Of a DNA stretch of 64,000 nt, positions 42,800 through 53,185 are shown one piece after another. The translations under genes and the position numbers were made by a program. Every line of letters starts with the position of its first letter. The first letter of the stretch is position 1. This DNA is from Canna indica (taxonomy: Eukaryota; Streptophyta; Magnoliopsida; Zingiberales; Cannaceae): NCBI GenBank assembly GCA_034359265.1, contig CP136897.1:17416001-17480000 (forward strand), given 5' to 3'. The notes below the pieces were generated by a model, which was not told where the DNA came from, ran no database searches, and worked only from the letters and a program-made list of their open reading frames with translations.

Positions 42800-44668
42800 C
42801 CCATATGTCAATTGTCAATTAAATATTAGAGCGGGTTGGGTCAATTAGCTACTTTGTCAACTCTCACTTCCTCTCGATGCATGTCAATGTTATATTAATT
42901 AATTAATTAATTACTCAGTCCAGTACATCATTTGCTTGTTCTTCCAGTTTGCATTTGAGTAAAATATAGAAGTTACACGTCGGTTTTGATGAATAAGTTG
43001 CATGTTGAGTAAGGACTAAATTGAACTAAGTAAATTTAAAATTTAAAATATTAAATTAATATGATAACTAAAATAAAATTAATTAACCCATTAATATATA
43101 TGATTTGTGCGTTTTTCATATGAATTCGACAATTAATAACAGCCGACAAAAGTTTAATCAATTAAGAAGCTAATTAAGTAGACTTTGGCGACGCGGTGCA
43201 TATTGAAATATTTAATCCCCATGGAAATGGTTGGCTTGTCACAATTAACTAAAGGAGATGACGTGGCTGCCATCGTCATCCTAGAAGAACGTCATTTGCG
43301 CGGATGATGTATGTGAGGGAATGAAGATGACTGGATGAGTTACTTGGTTCAAGGCAAAATACATTTTACATAATATAGAGTGGTTTACAACATAACTCAT
43401 GCTATATAAGTCAACTTATGACTAAGGAAAATAATTGCTATGGAGCCTGGATTTTCTCCTGATGACTCAGCAGAAATCGCAAAGCAACAAAAGTTGCTTT
43501 GCGATTCGTGCTGACTCATCGGAGCCCGGCTCCATAATTTTTTCTGCGTAGTTAATTAGGTACATCAATTAATATAATATATATAGTGGCTAATAAATAA
43601 ATAAATCATGAGTCGGATACACATCGATGTCAGTCCTAATCCTGGTAGATTGACGGAATCACTAATACTATTTGGAATCTTTGACAAAGTCTACACCACA
43701 GTTGACTTGACTATATATATATATATGCAGTTTGGCATTTTTTTATGGCGGATATAGTTTTATTGCTACGACCTAACGACGACTTCCGCCTGACAAATCA
43801 TCGATCGTTATGAAGACTAAAGAAAAAGCATCCAATCACTGGTATTCTTGATTATGTTTGACTGAAGAAAAAAGAAGCAAAGTGCACAATCTCGATCAAG
43901 CATATATGATCGATCTTATTTCGTTTTTAATAATAATAATGTTTTTGCGTCCAAGCACTCGGAGGTTCCGACCCACGCGAAATGGGAGCCCACGACTTTT
44001 CGACATTGGCCAAGTAGAATGTTTAAGGCTGATTTTTCGCACGGGAAACGAAGGAGCTGCATGCACGAACATTTTTCGTCCAAACAATTAATCCTGACAT
44101 ATACGACCCTTATTTGAAAAAAAGAGTATATTCTACTACAAATAGTTGAGTTTGACAATATTAAAGGAAAAAAGATCATCAGTCTCCTTTAGTTGGTTAA
44201 ATTTAATAACTCACCATCTACAATTTAGAATAATAATCACACAAGTAGAAAAAATATGCTTGTATTCAAAGAACATACATCCCATTTACCTGCTTCTATA
44301 TATATCAGCAAAGGTAACAGATACTGGAAAGAAAGAAAAAAAGAGAGCGAAGTGCTAATTGGTTGTGAATCATTAAGCTTATTGTCTTTACAGAATGCCA
44401 GCAAAAATTTATATGGCAATATATGGTATCATAGTCCTCGATCAATTGTGCAAAGATGCGGTTCATGAGCTTGATATTTCCATGGAGAAAACAGGATACA
44501 ATTGAACAACTGTAATATATAGTTCTCACTTCTCAATGCTGATGGAGATGCAGAATAATGCTAATTAAGGTGTCAATCCATACATTGATTCAAGTCTCTC
44601 CTCAGCTAGGCATTCATTCAAACAGAAAAGGAGCGTTTGACAAACCAACAACATTGACAATTTTCTAC
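42800..44668. other. Intergenic, no gene seen
   Basis: AT-rich DNA between the CACTA element and the Kunitz gene. It holds a short hairpin at 43437-43545. I do not recognise the small open frames around 43860-44470. Confidence 0.5.
43437..43545. repeat. ~100-bp hairpin
   Basis: TATGGAGCC, ACTCAGCA and AATCGCAAAGCAAC pair with GTTGCTTTGCGATT, TGCTGACTCATCGGAG and GGCTCCATA around an AAAA loop. There are a few bulges, and the arms extend into AAAATAATT and AATTTTTT. Confidence 0.85.
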
Positions 44669-45277
44669 TTAATTGGGTGCATGCACACTCTTGAAGATGA
44701 CCGGGAATGGCTCATCGCGCAGCCCCAGCCACCTCCTCCCCCCCACAACGAACACACCCACATCCCCACACACCACCTTGCAAAACCTGCACACGCTCGG
44801 ACAATGCACGAGCTTGTAGTCTCTCTCCCCGTACTTCTCGATCTTGAACCAGTTGCTCACCGTCGCCAGCCCCGGGTTCCCTTCGGCGCCGCCGCTGGTC
44901 ACGTACCGCCGCCCGCTCGCCGTCTCGACGTCCCCGAGCCTCCACACCGTCGGTTGCACGCAGATGGTCGCCGCCGAGAACCGCACGTTGAAGTCGGTCG
45001 ACAGCTTCACGAACTTGTCCTTTGGGTTGGCCGGCGAAAAGATCAGCGGGAGGCCGGGGCTCACCTCGGAAAGCTCCTGCGCCACGACGAGCGGGCATGT
45101 GCGGTCGCCGTTGGCGGCCAGCGAGAGCCCGCCGCCCCGGCCGCGGGTGACGGGGAGTATGTAGTATTCCTGACCCGGGCGGAGGCTCCGGCCGTCGGTG
45201 TCGCGGACGGAGGCAAAGATTGTTGCCTCTGCTGAGAGCGCGGAGAGCAGGATGGCGAAGAAGATCAGTAAGTTCAT
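44669..45277 (-). CDS. Kunitz-type (STI family, miraculin-like) protease inhibitor
   Basis: An intronless frame encodes 202 aa. I start it at MNLLIFFAILLSALSAEA (45277), which is a clean ~18-residue signal peptide; the open frame upstream has no ATG. The mature part begins near the family signature VRDTDGRSL, then GQEYYILPVTRG, and keeps the beta-trefoil spacing with WRLGD and NWFKIEKYGERDYKLVHCP. Cysteines occur at TCPLVV, ICVQP and a CPSVCRFCKVVC cluster, allowing the usual disulfides and one extra. Members inhibit serine proteases, are secreted or vacuolar, and often respond to wounding or insects. The exact protease target cannot be read from sequence. A TATATTTAAA on the minus strand at 45568-45577 is a possible but distant promoter. 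Confidence 0.9.
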   Translation of the reverse strand: MNLLIFFAILLSALSAEATIFASVRDTDGRSLRPGQEYYILPVTRGRGGGLSLAANGDRTCPLVVAQELSEVSPGLPLIFSPANPKDKFVKLSTDFNVRFSAATICVQPTVWRLGDVETASGRRYVTSGGAEGNPGLATVSNWFKIEKYGERDYKLVHCPSVCRFCKVVCGDVGVFVVGGRRWLGLRDEPFPVIFKSVHAPN

Positions 45278-46317
45278 GGTTGACCAGGGCGTTGACTCGA
45301 TATTTGCTATGAACAACAGCGATTACTTGAAGGGCAGAGTTACTGTTATGACTTGTGAACTACGCAGTCAACTTCGGGAAGTGGATAGATTGACAAAATT
45401 GAATCAGAGTCAGAGATCAACAAGTCAAAGTAAACTTGTTTGTTTGTTTGTCACTTGGGACGTGCACTTCCATTAATGCCATTGATTCGAGTTCTGGGAA
45501 AGTGGGAAGACCACGTTATTATGTCTTTTACCAGGATATGTTGTCGGGGTCGGAAAATATAGTGATCGATTTAAATATAGCCGACATATTTGATTTTTTT
45601 TTTCAGACATATATTTTTACATTTTTTTCATTGTTTGTATTATTGTTTTCATTCATTGCAGCTCCAGTATTACTTCGTTGTTCTTCCTCCAAAGAAGTAT
45701 TACTTCGTTGTTTTCTTCTTTCTTAACTCCCTTCTCCTTCAGAACCACTTTCTTTTTTCTACTTTTACTTTTCACTTTTCCCTTGTTGCAGATCCAGTTA
45801 ATGTTGTTGGAATATTGCTTCCCTATTATGTTATTGACTTGCTGTTTAACTTTGTCTTCCACTCTTCCTTGCATATCCAGTTTTGCTTGTGCAATCAACC
45901 TTTTATAGCAGAGTAATTTCTCGCTGTTCTCCTTTCTTGTTTTGAACGCTTAAGCTCACATTATCATACTAAATAATTAGGAATACTTTTTCTGCTTTTT
46001 TTTAATTATTGCATGCAAGGCCTTCTTCTTCCTTTTGTCTTTTGTTGTAGAGGTTCAAATTAAATTCATACTGCAAATCCTTACACGGGCAACAGAGAAC
46101 AAAAATATTTCTTTAATTCCGTGTTGAATTCAGTCCTGCAAGCTCATCCTGATACAATCTCCAGCATTACATGTACACCAAACCAAGTCAAAACCTTGTA
46201 CACCAGCGTTACATGTACAGACCACAACCAAGAAAGTATCTATCATATATACAAATTCTGAAATATACACGTGCATAATAAATTATAAAGAACATCATTC
46301 AAACTTGTTGTCAACGG
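45278..46317. other. Intergenic, T/C-rich with diverged repeats
   Basis: Recurring TTGCAGATCCAGTT-like segments appear near 45657, 45786, 45876, and again beyond the tRNA near 46443 and 46508. A ~75-bp piece at 46040-46110 resembles 46627-46700 (GTAGAG, AATTTATTCT and ATCCTTA in order). No gene is seen. Confidence 0.5.
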
Positions 46318-46389
46318 ATCAGAGTGGCGCAGCGGAAGCGTGGTGGGCCCATAACCCACAGGTCCCAGGATCGAAACCTGGCTCTGATA
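46318..46389 (+). tRNA. tRNA-iMet (CAU), initiator
   Basis: The 72-base sequence folds as a tRNA: acceptor ATCAGAG pairs with CTCTGAT, and A is the discriminator. The D arm holds the box A TGGCGCAGCGGAAG, the anticodon loop CCATAAC carries CAU, and the T arm holds the box B GGATCGAAACC. AGCGG in the D arm, GGG/CCC at the anticodon stem base and ATCGAAA instead of TTCGAAA mark it as the initiator type. There is no intron. A CAA triplet lies six bases upstream, as usual at plant tRNA start sites, and a TTTTT run at 46406-46410 can end pol III transcription. Confidence 0.97.
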
Positions 46390-46771
46390 AAAAAAAAAAA
46401 TATTGTTTTTCTTAATTTCCCTTGTTTTTGTTTCCAATAGTTGCAAATCCGATTTTACTTCCTTGCTTCCTATTTTGTTTTGATTGCGTTTAATCCCACC
46501 ATACGGAGATCCAGTTTATGTGCTTCGACTCATGTTTTGCTGCAGACATTTTTATCATCTTGTTTCCAGTTTATCTCGTTTGATTTTTTTTCTTGGTTCT
46601 ATTTTTGTTAATTGTTGCAGTCCCTCTGTTCTTTCATTTTCGTCGTAGAGCTTCGCAATCAATTTATTCTCAGGATCCTTAATTACACGATGGGGCTGAA
46701 AGGAATAATATTTAAAAATGCTTTTTTGTTTCAGTTTCAAACAGCATTGAGCAGCAAGAACAACACCCTCG

Positions 46772-46803
<32 letters not shown>

Positions 46804-46823
46804 CTTCTTCTTCAAAGTAGTAG

Positions 46824-46871
<48 letters not shown>

Positions 46872-47012
46872 CCTCAATTCTTTTGCAGAGGTAAAGGATC
46901 AAAGCCTTGATAATTACAACCACTGGATACTCTTGAACGCAAAAGTATACAATATTGCTTGCACACTAAACCAAACCCACAAAATTAAGCAAAGACAAGT
47001 AGACGTAGCAAG
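46390..47012. repeat. Spacer with TTC and GA microsatellites
   Basis: (CTT)n at about 46775-46812 and (GA)n at 46829-46870 lie head to tail. The rest of the spacer is non-coding. Confidence 0.8.
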
Positions 47013-47213
47013 CTAGAGAGAGAGGAAGGCAGAGCAGCCGTCGTCGAAGTTGAGAGCGTAGCTGAAAGGGTCGTAATGGAAGCTGTAGCGCTGCTTCCGG
47101 TCCCTCCCTCTTCCGACCTGCCTCCTTATCTCCGCCTTCAGCCTCCAGTAGAAGCTTCGGAAGCCCCTCTTCCCTGCCTCCCCCAGCGCCGTCACCGCCG
47201 CCGCCACCGCCAT
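47013..47213 (-). CDS. Conserved plant small protein, 66 aa
   Basis: The open frame starts at the ATG at 47213 (MAVAAAVTALGEAG) and ends near ALNFDDG. The core RSFYWRLKAEIRR, then YSFHYDPFSYALNFDDG, matches a widespread family of short angiosperm proteins with a WR-rich helix and the invariant (F/Y)xYDPxSYALNFD(D/N)G end. Their function is unknown. It has no signal peptide. The GC-rich codons and a TATA-like TTATATAA about 155 bases upstream support it. I do not recognise a gene symbol. Confidence 0.82.
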   Translation of the reverse strand: MAVAAAVTALGEAGKRGFRSFYWRLKAEIRRQVGRGRDRKQRYSFHYDPFSYALNFDDGCSAFLSL

Positions 47214-47366
47214 GACAGAGGTCAATTCTCTATATATCGCGCTCTCTCATTCGGAGGAACAGAGCGGGCAATACATCGAACACCTTGTTGGGTAAAGTCT
47301 CCCTCTCTATAGAATGGAGAATAGAGAAGGCACTGCCGCAGTCCTCTGTTGCTGCTTCCTCCCTGC

Positions 47367-47374
47367 TTATATAA
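47367..47374 (-). promoter_or_regulatory. TATA box of the 66-aa protein gene
   Basis: TTATATAA (self-complementary) lies 154 bases before the start codon, after a C/T-rich leader. Confidence 0.5.
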
Positions 47375-47575
47375 CATTTACAGCATTTTTTGTCATTGAA
47401 ATGATGGTCTAAATTAGGAAATGTAAATACGCGATTCGGCTTCCTTAAAATTACGTGGATTTAAAGTATTGTGAAGATGATATGATCGATAAAATTTATG
47501 TCAGAAACCTTGACCTGTTTAATTTACTCAAATTAAGTTAATTTTATTTTACTAGATTCCAATATACATACACTA

Positions 47576-47630
<55 letters not shown>
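47576..47630. repeat. (TTA)n microsatellite
   Basis: About 18 uninterrupted TTA/ATT units. Confidence 0.95.
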
Positions 47631-48480
47631 GATGAAGTTGTCTGCTTGCTGCAGCGGCTATCCCAGCCATATGCAGGGGATGGTGGTGCAGAAATCTACA
47701 TGAGACCAAGAAAACCTACAGCTTGGTGATTAGACACAGTTTTAATTTCCAGTGTACTTTAGAACAATTGGACCATTATTCTTTTAATATTCTACGTCAT
47801 AAATGAATGTAAATAACAAATATTATTCATAGATTAGAGTGATAGATTCGAATAAATTGTTCTGGGATAAAAATTGAGTGAGCAAAAAAATAACCAGCTA
47901 ATTAACCTCACACAATTCTAAAGTTCGAGTGTTTTGAGATATCAGGTCTACTAACATTTGAAGTAAATAATTAAAAGTTGGAGGCATGATTGCTTGTTGA
48001 GCACGAGAAGGGAGGGAGGGAAGGTGGAGTTATTGCTCTGCGATTCCTGCATCCGTGCCCAGCAATGCAAGCTTTTGTTAATGGCGAGGAGGAGGAGGAG
48101 GGGATCTGTCAGTGCGTTAATTTGGACCACCCGGAGATGTGCTGCAATCTCTCCTCGGTCTTCGAGCTAAGCAATCATCACTGATCGTGATTTCGTGTAG
48201 GCGAGTTAGAAAAAGGCGCTTTGATCAATTTGATGATGATGATGATGATGATGATGTGGTGTTGAAGATGAAGACGAATGATTGAGGGAAAGGTGAAGTA
48301 TGGAAGGAGACAAGGATGGTGAGGAGGTCGCTGCTCGGCTGCCGGTACGCTCTGTGTGTCGGCATGTGGGAGGGCAGCGCGGCGTGGGTTGTCAGCGGAG
48401 AGAAGAGAAGGTGGGGGAGGAGCTTTTTATCTTCGCCCTCGCCGCTTATCCTTCAAATCTTCAATCGTATAAAGAAAGAT
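47631..48480. other. Intergenic with a GC-richer open island
   Basis: From about 47990 to 48440 the DNA is GC-richer, with a GAG run and a (GAT)n run at 48232-48256. Several short open frames overlap here (for example 47990-48184 and 48316-48498, both +). None resembles a family I know, so I do not call a gene; an untranslated exon or small unknown gene remains possible. Confidence 0.4.
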
Positions 48481-48921
48481 GGGTTAAAGGAAATATGATA
48501 AAAATATTTTTAATTTTTTTAATTAATTTTTATTTTTAAATAAACGAAAATAATTAAAAAATATCTTTAAAATATTAAAAATGAATAAAAATAATTTTAA
48601 ATATTTTTTAAATAAATTTTATACTATTAAACAAACAAAAAAAATGAACAATATCATTATTTTTATTCATGTTTAGAGGTAAAAAAAGTTTTTTTTCTTA
48701 AAAATGAATAAATTTTTAATATTTTTTAATTATTTTCGTTAATTTAAGAATAAAAATTTATTAAAAAATAAATTTAGATGTATTTTTATTCTTTTCTAAT
48801 AGTTTGAATGTATTTTTTATTTATTTTTATTTATTTAAGAGTAAAAATTAATTTAAAAAAGAATTTTAAGATATTTTTATCTTATTTTTAATAATTTAAG
48901 AGTAAAAATCAGTCTTGACCC
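48481..48921. mobile_element. Foldback MITE, MULE-type (copy 2)
   Basis: It begins GGGTTAAAGGAAATATG and ends AGTCTTGACCC, flanked by the exact 9-bp duplication AAGAAAGAT (48472-48480 and 48922-48930). The 441-bp interior has the same ordered blocks as copy 1 at 35015, including AAACGAAAATAATTAAAAAA and ATTTTCGTT, but is more diverged. Confidence 0.92.
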
Positions 48922-48930
48922 AAGAAAGAT

Positions 48931-49929
48931 TATACGTACACACTTATTTCCTGTTTTTGAAAGAAGAAAAAGAAAGAGCAAATTTATTTATTTAAATACA
49001 ATAAATAGAGATTTTCTTCGTTTACAAGCTTGTTTAAATTTAATATTAATTAATTTGGAAATCAAATTTCTGACAGCTTGAAGCAAGCACGAGCGCAAAC
49101 ATTAATGCACGTAGGTCGACATGTCCGCATAATCCTTATCTCCTTCGAGCAAGGGGAAGTGGCAACAAAGAACCGAGTCAGATATCATGAATGACCGGCA
49201 GAGTTAGGACATTTGACGAGACATTACTTCTCTCGAGTACCACGTGGTCCACGTGGCATGCAATTCCCCCCAGCTGAAGTCAAGGGCATGAAATGACTTC
49301 ACTTGTCTCTCCAGGGGTTCCATGTAACTTTCATCTCTTTACAAAGATAAACTACATTCCTCTATTAATTTTGTTCTATGCATGTCTTCAAATCAAATTG
49401 GGGCTCCATAAGGTTGAGTTTGGGCCTTATGTGCACATAAAGAAATTATGACATCATCTTCTTAATTATTTGGATTTATTGATATTTGATGGAATATTTA
49501 TTATACTTAATTTATGGGAATCAAATATATGTTACTTAGTTTGATGAAACAATACATATATGCCCGATGTTAAAGTAATTAAGTCACGTAGACTACCAAC
49601 CAAATCGATCTAAATCTTAATGCATGGATACAACTTGCGGAGCCAGAACCAAGGCGCTTAATTTAAAATATAATAATATAATAATATTATTTTAGTCATT
49701 TAATTTCAATTTTTTATTAAAACAATAACTTATTACTAGCACGAATTTTTTAGTCCATTTTTATATTTTTCAATATATTATTAAAATCTTCAAAAAATAA
49801 ATAAATAAAGTTTATGTCTTCTTAAAATAAAATTCTTTATCTCAATTGCTCAAAATATATTCTACCACAATACGGGCATAAAAATTAATGAAGAATGATT
49901 TGATACAATTAAAAATTAGTGAAGAAAGA
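48931..49929. other. Intergenic, no gene seen
   Basis: AT-rich DNA. 49180-49330 is GC-richer (CACGTGGTCCACGTGGCATG, holding two ACGTGG elements) but has no convincing open frame. Confidence 0.5.
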
Positions 49930-50282
49930 TTTAGACTTAGGTTGACGGATAATCGGCAATCGAAATCGATTATATATTTCAGTTTTGATTACCAAATATC
50001 TACGGATAATCGGTATCCAAAACCGCTACAATTAACTATTTTAATAATATTTGAATATTTCATAATTCAATTTTCTAACTGATTATTCGTTTACTAATCG
50101 ATTAACCAATTAGTAAACGAATAATCAGTCTTATTTGAATCGAACTAGTTTCGATTCCAAATACTAATTTTTGAAACCAAACGATTTTGATTTCATTTTA
50201 GTTTTGGTTAGCGGGTTCTTAATTCGGTTTCGATTTCGATTAATCACAAAAAGTGTGATTAATCGAACCGTTGTCATCCCTA
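49930..50282. mobile_element. hAT-type MITE remnant
   Basis: The right end AATCGAACCGTTGTCATCCCTA and the internal TTTCGATT and GATAATCGG blocks match the MITE at 20809-21339. The left terminal repeat is lost or unrecognisable and no 8-bp duplication was found. Confidence 0.65.
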
Positions 50283-50451
50283 ATTTTATAGATCCGTTCG
50301 GTTTAATTCTATTTAGTTTGGTTCAATTTAAATAGAATGAATAATTATAATTAAGACAACCTTGCTATTGGATAAAATTAATATTAGGCCTCCTAGAAAT
50401 TTAAACATCACACAAATTTAAATGGAATATTCCATCGATATTTTCAATTAG

Positions 50452-50988
50452 AGTAAAAAATACTTTCCCCCTCACCTATGGGGCTAGGCAATATTTGCCC
50501 CCTCCCCCTTCTTCCCGCCTCTCTCTCAACCTTTTAAAAATTGTACTTAACAATCTCATCTCCTCAAAAATATGCAACTTGCATTATCCATAAATTCTTT
50601 CTAGTCAAAACGTGTCATATGTGTGACACATGAGTTTTTAAGGGTAATTTGGTCATTGTAATCAAAACTTGAAATAAAAATAAAAAAAATTAGAGAAAAA
50701 AGAAAATCAGAGTACGCCTGTGTGTGGATTTCACAATGGTGGGGTTGCTAATGGGGTAGTAGCACCACTCCAATTTTCTCTTTTTTTCTCAAGTTTTGAT
50801 TACAATGACTAAATTATCTTTGGAAAATTCATGTGCAGCGCATATGATATGTTTTGGCCGAAAAAATTCGCGAGATGGTGTAAGATGCCTATTTTTCATA
50901 AGGTGAGGTGGTTAAGTACAATTTTTAAAAGATTGTGAGGCAAATATTGTCTACCCCTATGGGTGAATGGACAAACTATTTTTTACTG
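50452..50988. mobile_element. Foldback MITE, MULE-type, second family
   Basis: The ends GAGTAAAAAATACTTT and (reverse complement) CAGTAAAAAATAGTTT are flanked by the exact 9-bp duplication TTTCAATTA (50443-50451 and 50989-50997). Arms of about 240 bp, sharing TTTTAAAAATTGTACTTAAC and GTCATTGTAATCAAAACTTG, face each other around a short centre. Confidence 0.92.
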
Positions 50989-50997
50989 TTTCAATTA

Positions 50998-53169
50998 CAC
51001 AAAATAAGGAAGATAAAAATTACATAAATTTAATGATTTACCATACAACGAGCCACATGGAGGGAAGGGGGCAATTCCTCCCCCCTCTCAAATTTCAAAT
51101 TGTTTCATTATATAAGAAAAAAATAATCAAATTTACCCCTCCTATATGATATTTGCCCACGTATATAATATTATTCTTCATTTCTCTTTAAAATAATTTT
51201 TTTAGCATTATTATTTTTTTCTTTTAAAATAATTTAAAAAATTAATAGGTAAAATTGCTAAGTCCAATTTATTTTTAATTTTATTTTTTATTCTTTTCAT
51301 CTTTTTCGACATTGTCTGTGTTGTCTCATTCTTGTGCTCACACCGTGACACAACTACAATCCTCGACCACGCATGGTCACAGTCATGACCATTGGTTCGA
51401 CACGTAGCCCATCGGCCCCAACATATATTTGTTAATATAAATATTTTTTTAATACAATTGACAATGAAATTATTATGTAATGTTATCAATACATAAAATT
51501 CATTGAAAATAACTATTTTTTTTAAAAAAATTAAGATATATTTTGTGCTTATAAATTATGCATGAATAATATTTATTCATGATATAATAAATTATTTTAA
51601 AAAAAATTATATTAATTATTTGATATTTTAAGTTTTCCTGTTTTTGATTCACGGCTGGGTCACCATTGCCATTAAACCTTGCACCTAGTACAGTTGCAAA
51701 TTTAGTGGGTAAACAATCTTTTACACAATGCCATTAGTTTATTATTCATTTTACATGAACAATGAGGCTTCCTAATTTATTAAACTCAAATTAAATGACA
51801 ATAATAATTATAATTGCTAAACTCATTTCCATAGTTGGTCATGCTAAAGCAATATCTCCACATTATCTTGAATCTTAATTTTGGATACTGATCTGCACTT
51901 GGTCTGTTTACATCATTCACAATTTCACATGTCATCCAAATGTGGCATTAAATATCCAACACAAATTCTTCTAAAAATTGTCATGGCCATTAGCCCATAA
52001 CTGTGCCTCCCAGTGCATTGTACTGCAGTAGTAGTACTGCATCTTATGGAGCAGGCACATCATGCACATGTGGCCTAATCTTTTGCATCATCGTGGCATC
52101 AGAAGAGCCACAGAAAAAAAGAAGATATTTTATAAGAAAAATAAAATCCAGTTCATTTCAGAAAGCATATTTAATTTGCACACTATGATGCCATGTTTTG
52201 AGTGGCATGCATGACCTGGTCCTTGATGAATCAGAATGTGACAAGAAAACAAGCACAGTTGAAATGCTTCATTGAAGGATCTCAATGATCATCATCAACA
52301 GCAGCCACACACACCCTTCCAGGACAAAAAGTACCTTTTCATGGACAATTCTTGAACCTTTTCAAGTTTTACTCCCTCTCTTTCTCATCTGCTTACTGAA
52401 TCTGTTGCAGCTCTTCTTCTCTTTACTTCAGGTAGCTGCTTTATCTGCTCGGCTGCTCCTTTACCTGGTTCGTAAATTGTAAAGATGAAATTTTGTTTAT
52501 GTCAACATGCAATTGCTTCTCTAGTTTGACTTCTTTTCCTGGTTTTCTAATTCAAGTCGGTCACTCCAAGCCCTACAATCCAGATTGTACGAATGATTCT
52601 TGAGCTGCCTGCAGAATTTAAATATCATGAATAAAAGTTGCTTTTTTGGCCTCTCTTTTTTCTCAACTTGCTTTCATCTTCTACAGAATCATATGCCTTG
52701 GTCTTAGGGCAAGTTGCCAAGTCACTTACTCACTTATGTCACTGATTACCTTTCCCCTCTTTCCATCTTTATTAGACTTGTTCTGTGCTCTGACTTGAGA
52801 GGCATTTATGCAGTGTGCTCATCTTTTTGGGCAATTGGGTGGAAGGAGAAAAGTGCTCGTGAGCTCTGACCACTTTTGGGAAAAATTACATGTGAACAAG
52901 CCCCATGAATCACCTACTTGTTGGTTGTATTCAATTTGCCCAACCCTTTTTCATCGGCTGATAAGCGAAGGTGCGCCACCGATCTCTTCTTTGCTGAATT
53001 TCTGGGTTCTCTTTGGTTGTCAATGCGTATGCTTTCTGCAAGTCTGCAGCTTCCTTTGTGCTCTTATATTGGGTAAATGCGTCAATGATTGCAACATACA
53101 TCCTCGACGTCTTCCATTTCTGTGTATCTCAATGTATTTCCACTATTAGTCTACCTTTTTCTTTTGCAG
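50998..53169. other. Intergenic and 5' region of the BRO1-like gene
   Basis: The first half is AT-rich and repeat-like. From about 51950 to 53169 the DNA probably holds the promoter, untranslated exon(s) and a leader intron of the next gene. The last intron ends at TTTTCTTTTGCAG (53169), 16 bases before the start codon. I cannot place the upstream splice donor with confidence. Confidence 0.5.
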
Positions 53170-53185
53170 TTGTAGATTCTTGGAA

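Noticed and set aside
43858..44091. 77-aa frame with FRPTRNGSPRLFDIG
   Set aside because: No family resemblance, no promoter context, and frames of equal length exist on the other strand.
44558..45235. Long open frame opposite the Kunitz gene
   Set aside because: It mirrors the GC-rich inhibitor gene; its product has no recognisable domain, while the other strand has a signal peptide and the Kunitz signature.
46555..46815. Frame starting with a poly-lysine run
   Set aside because: It is a translation of the CTT microsatellite.
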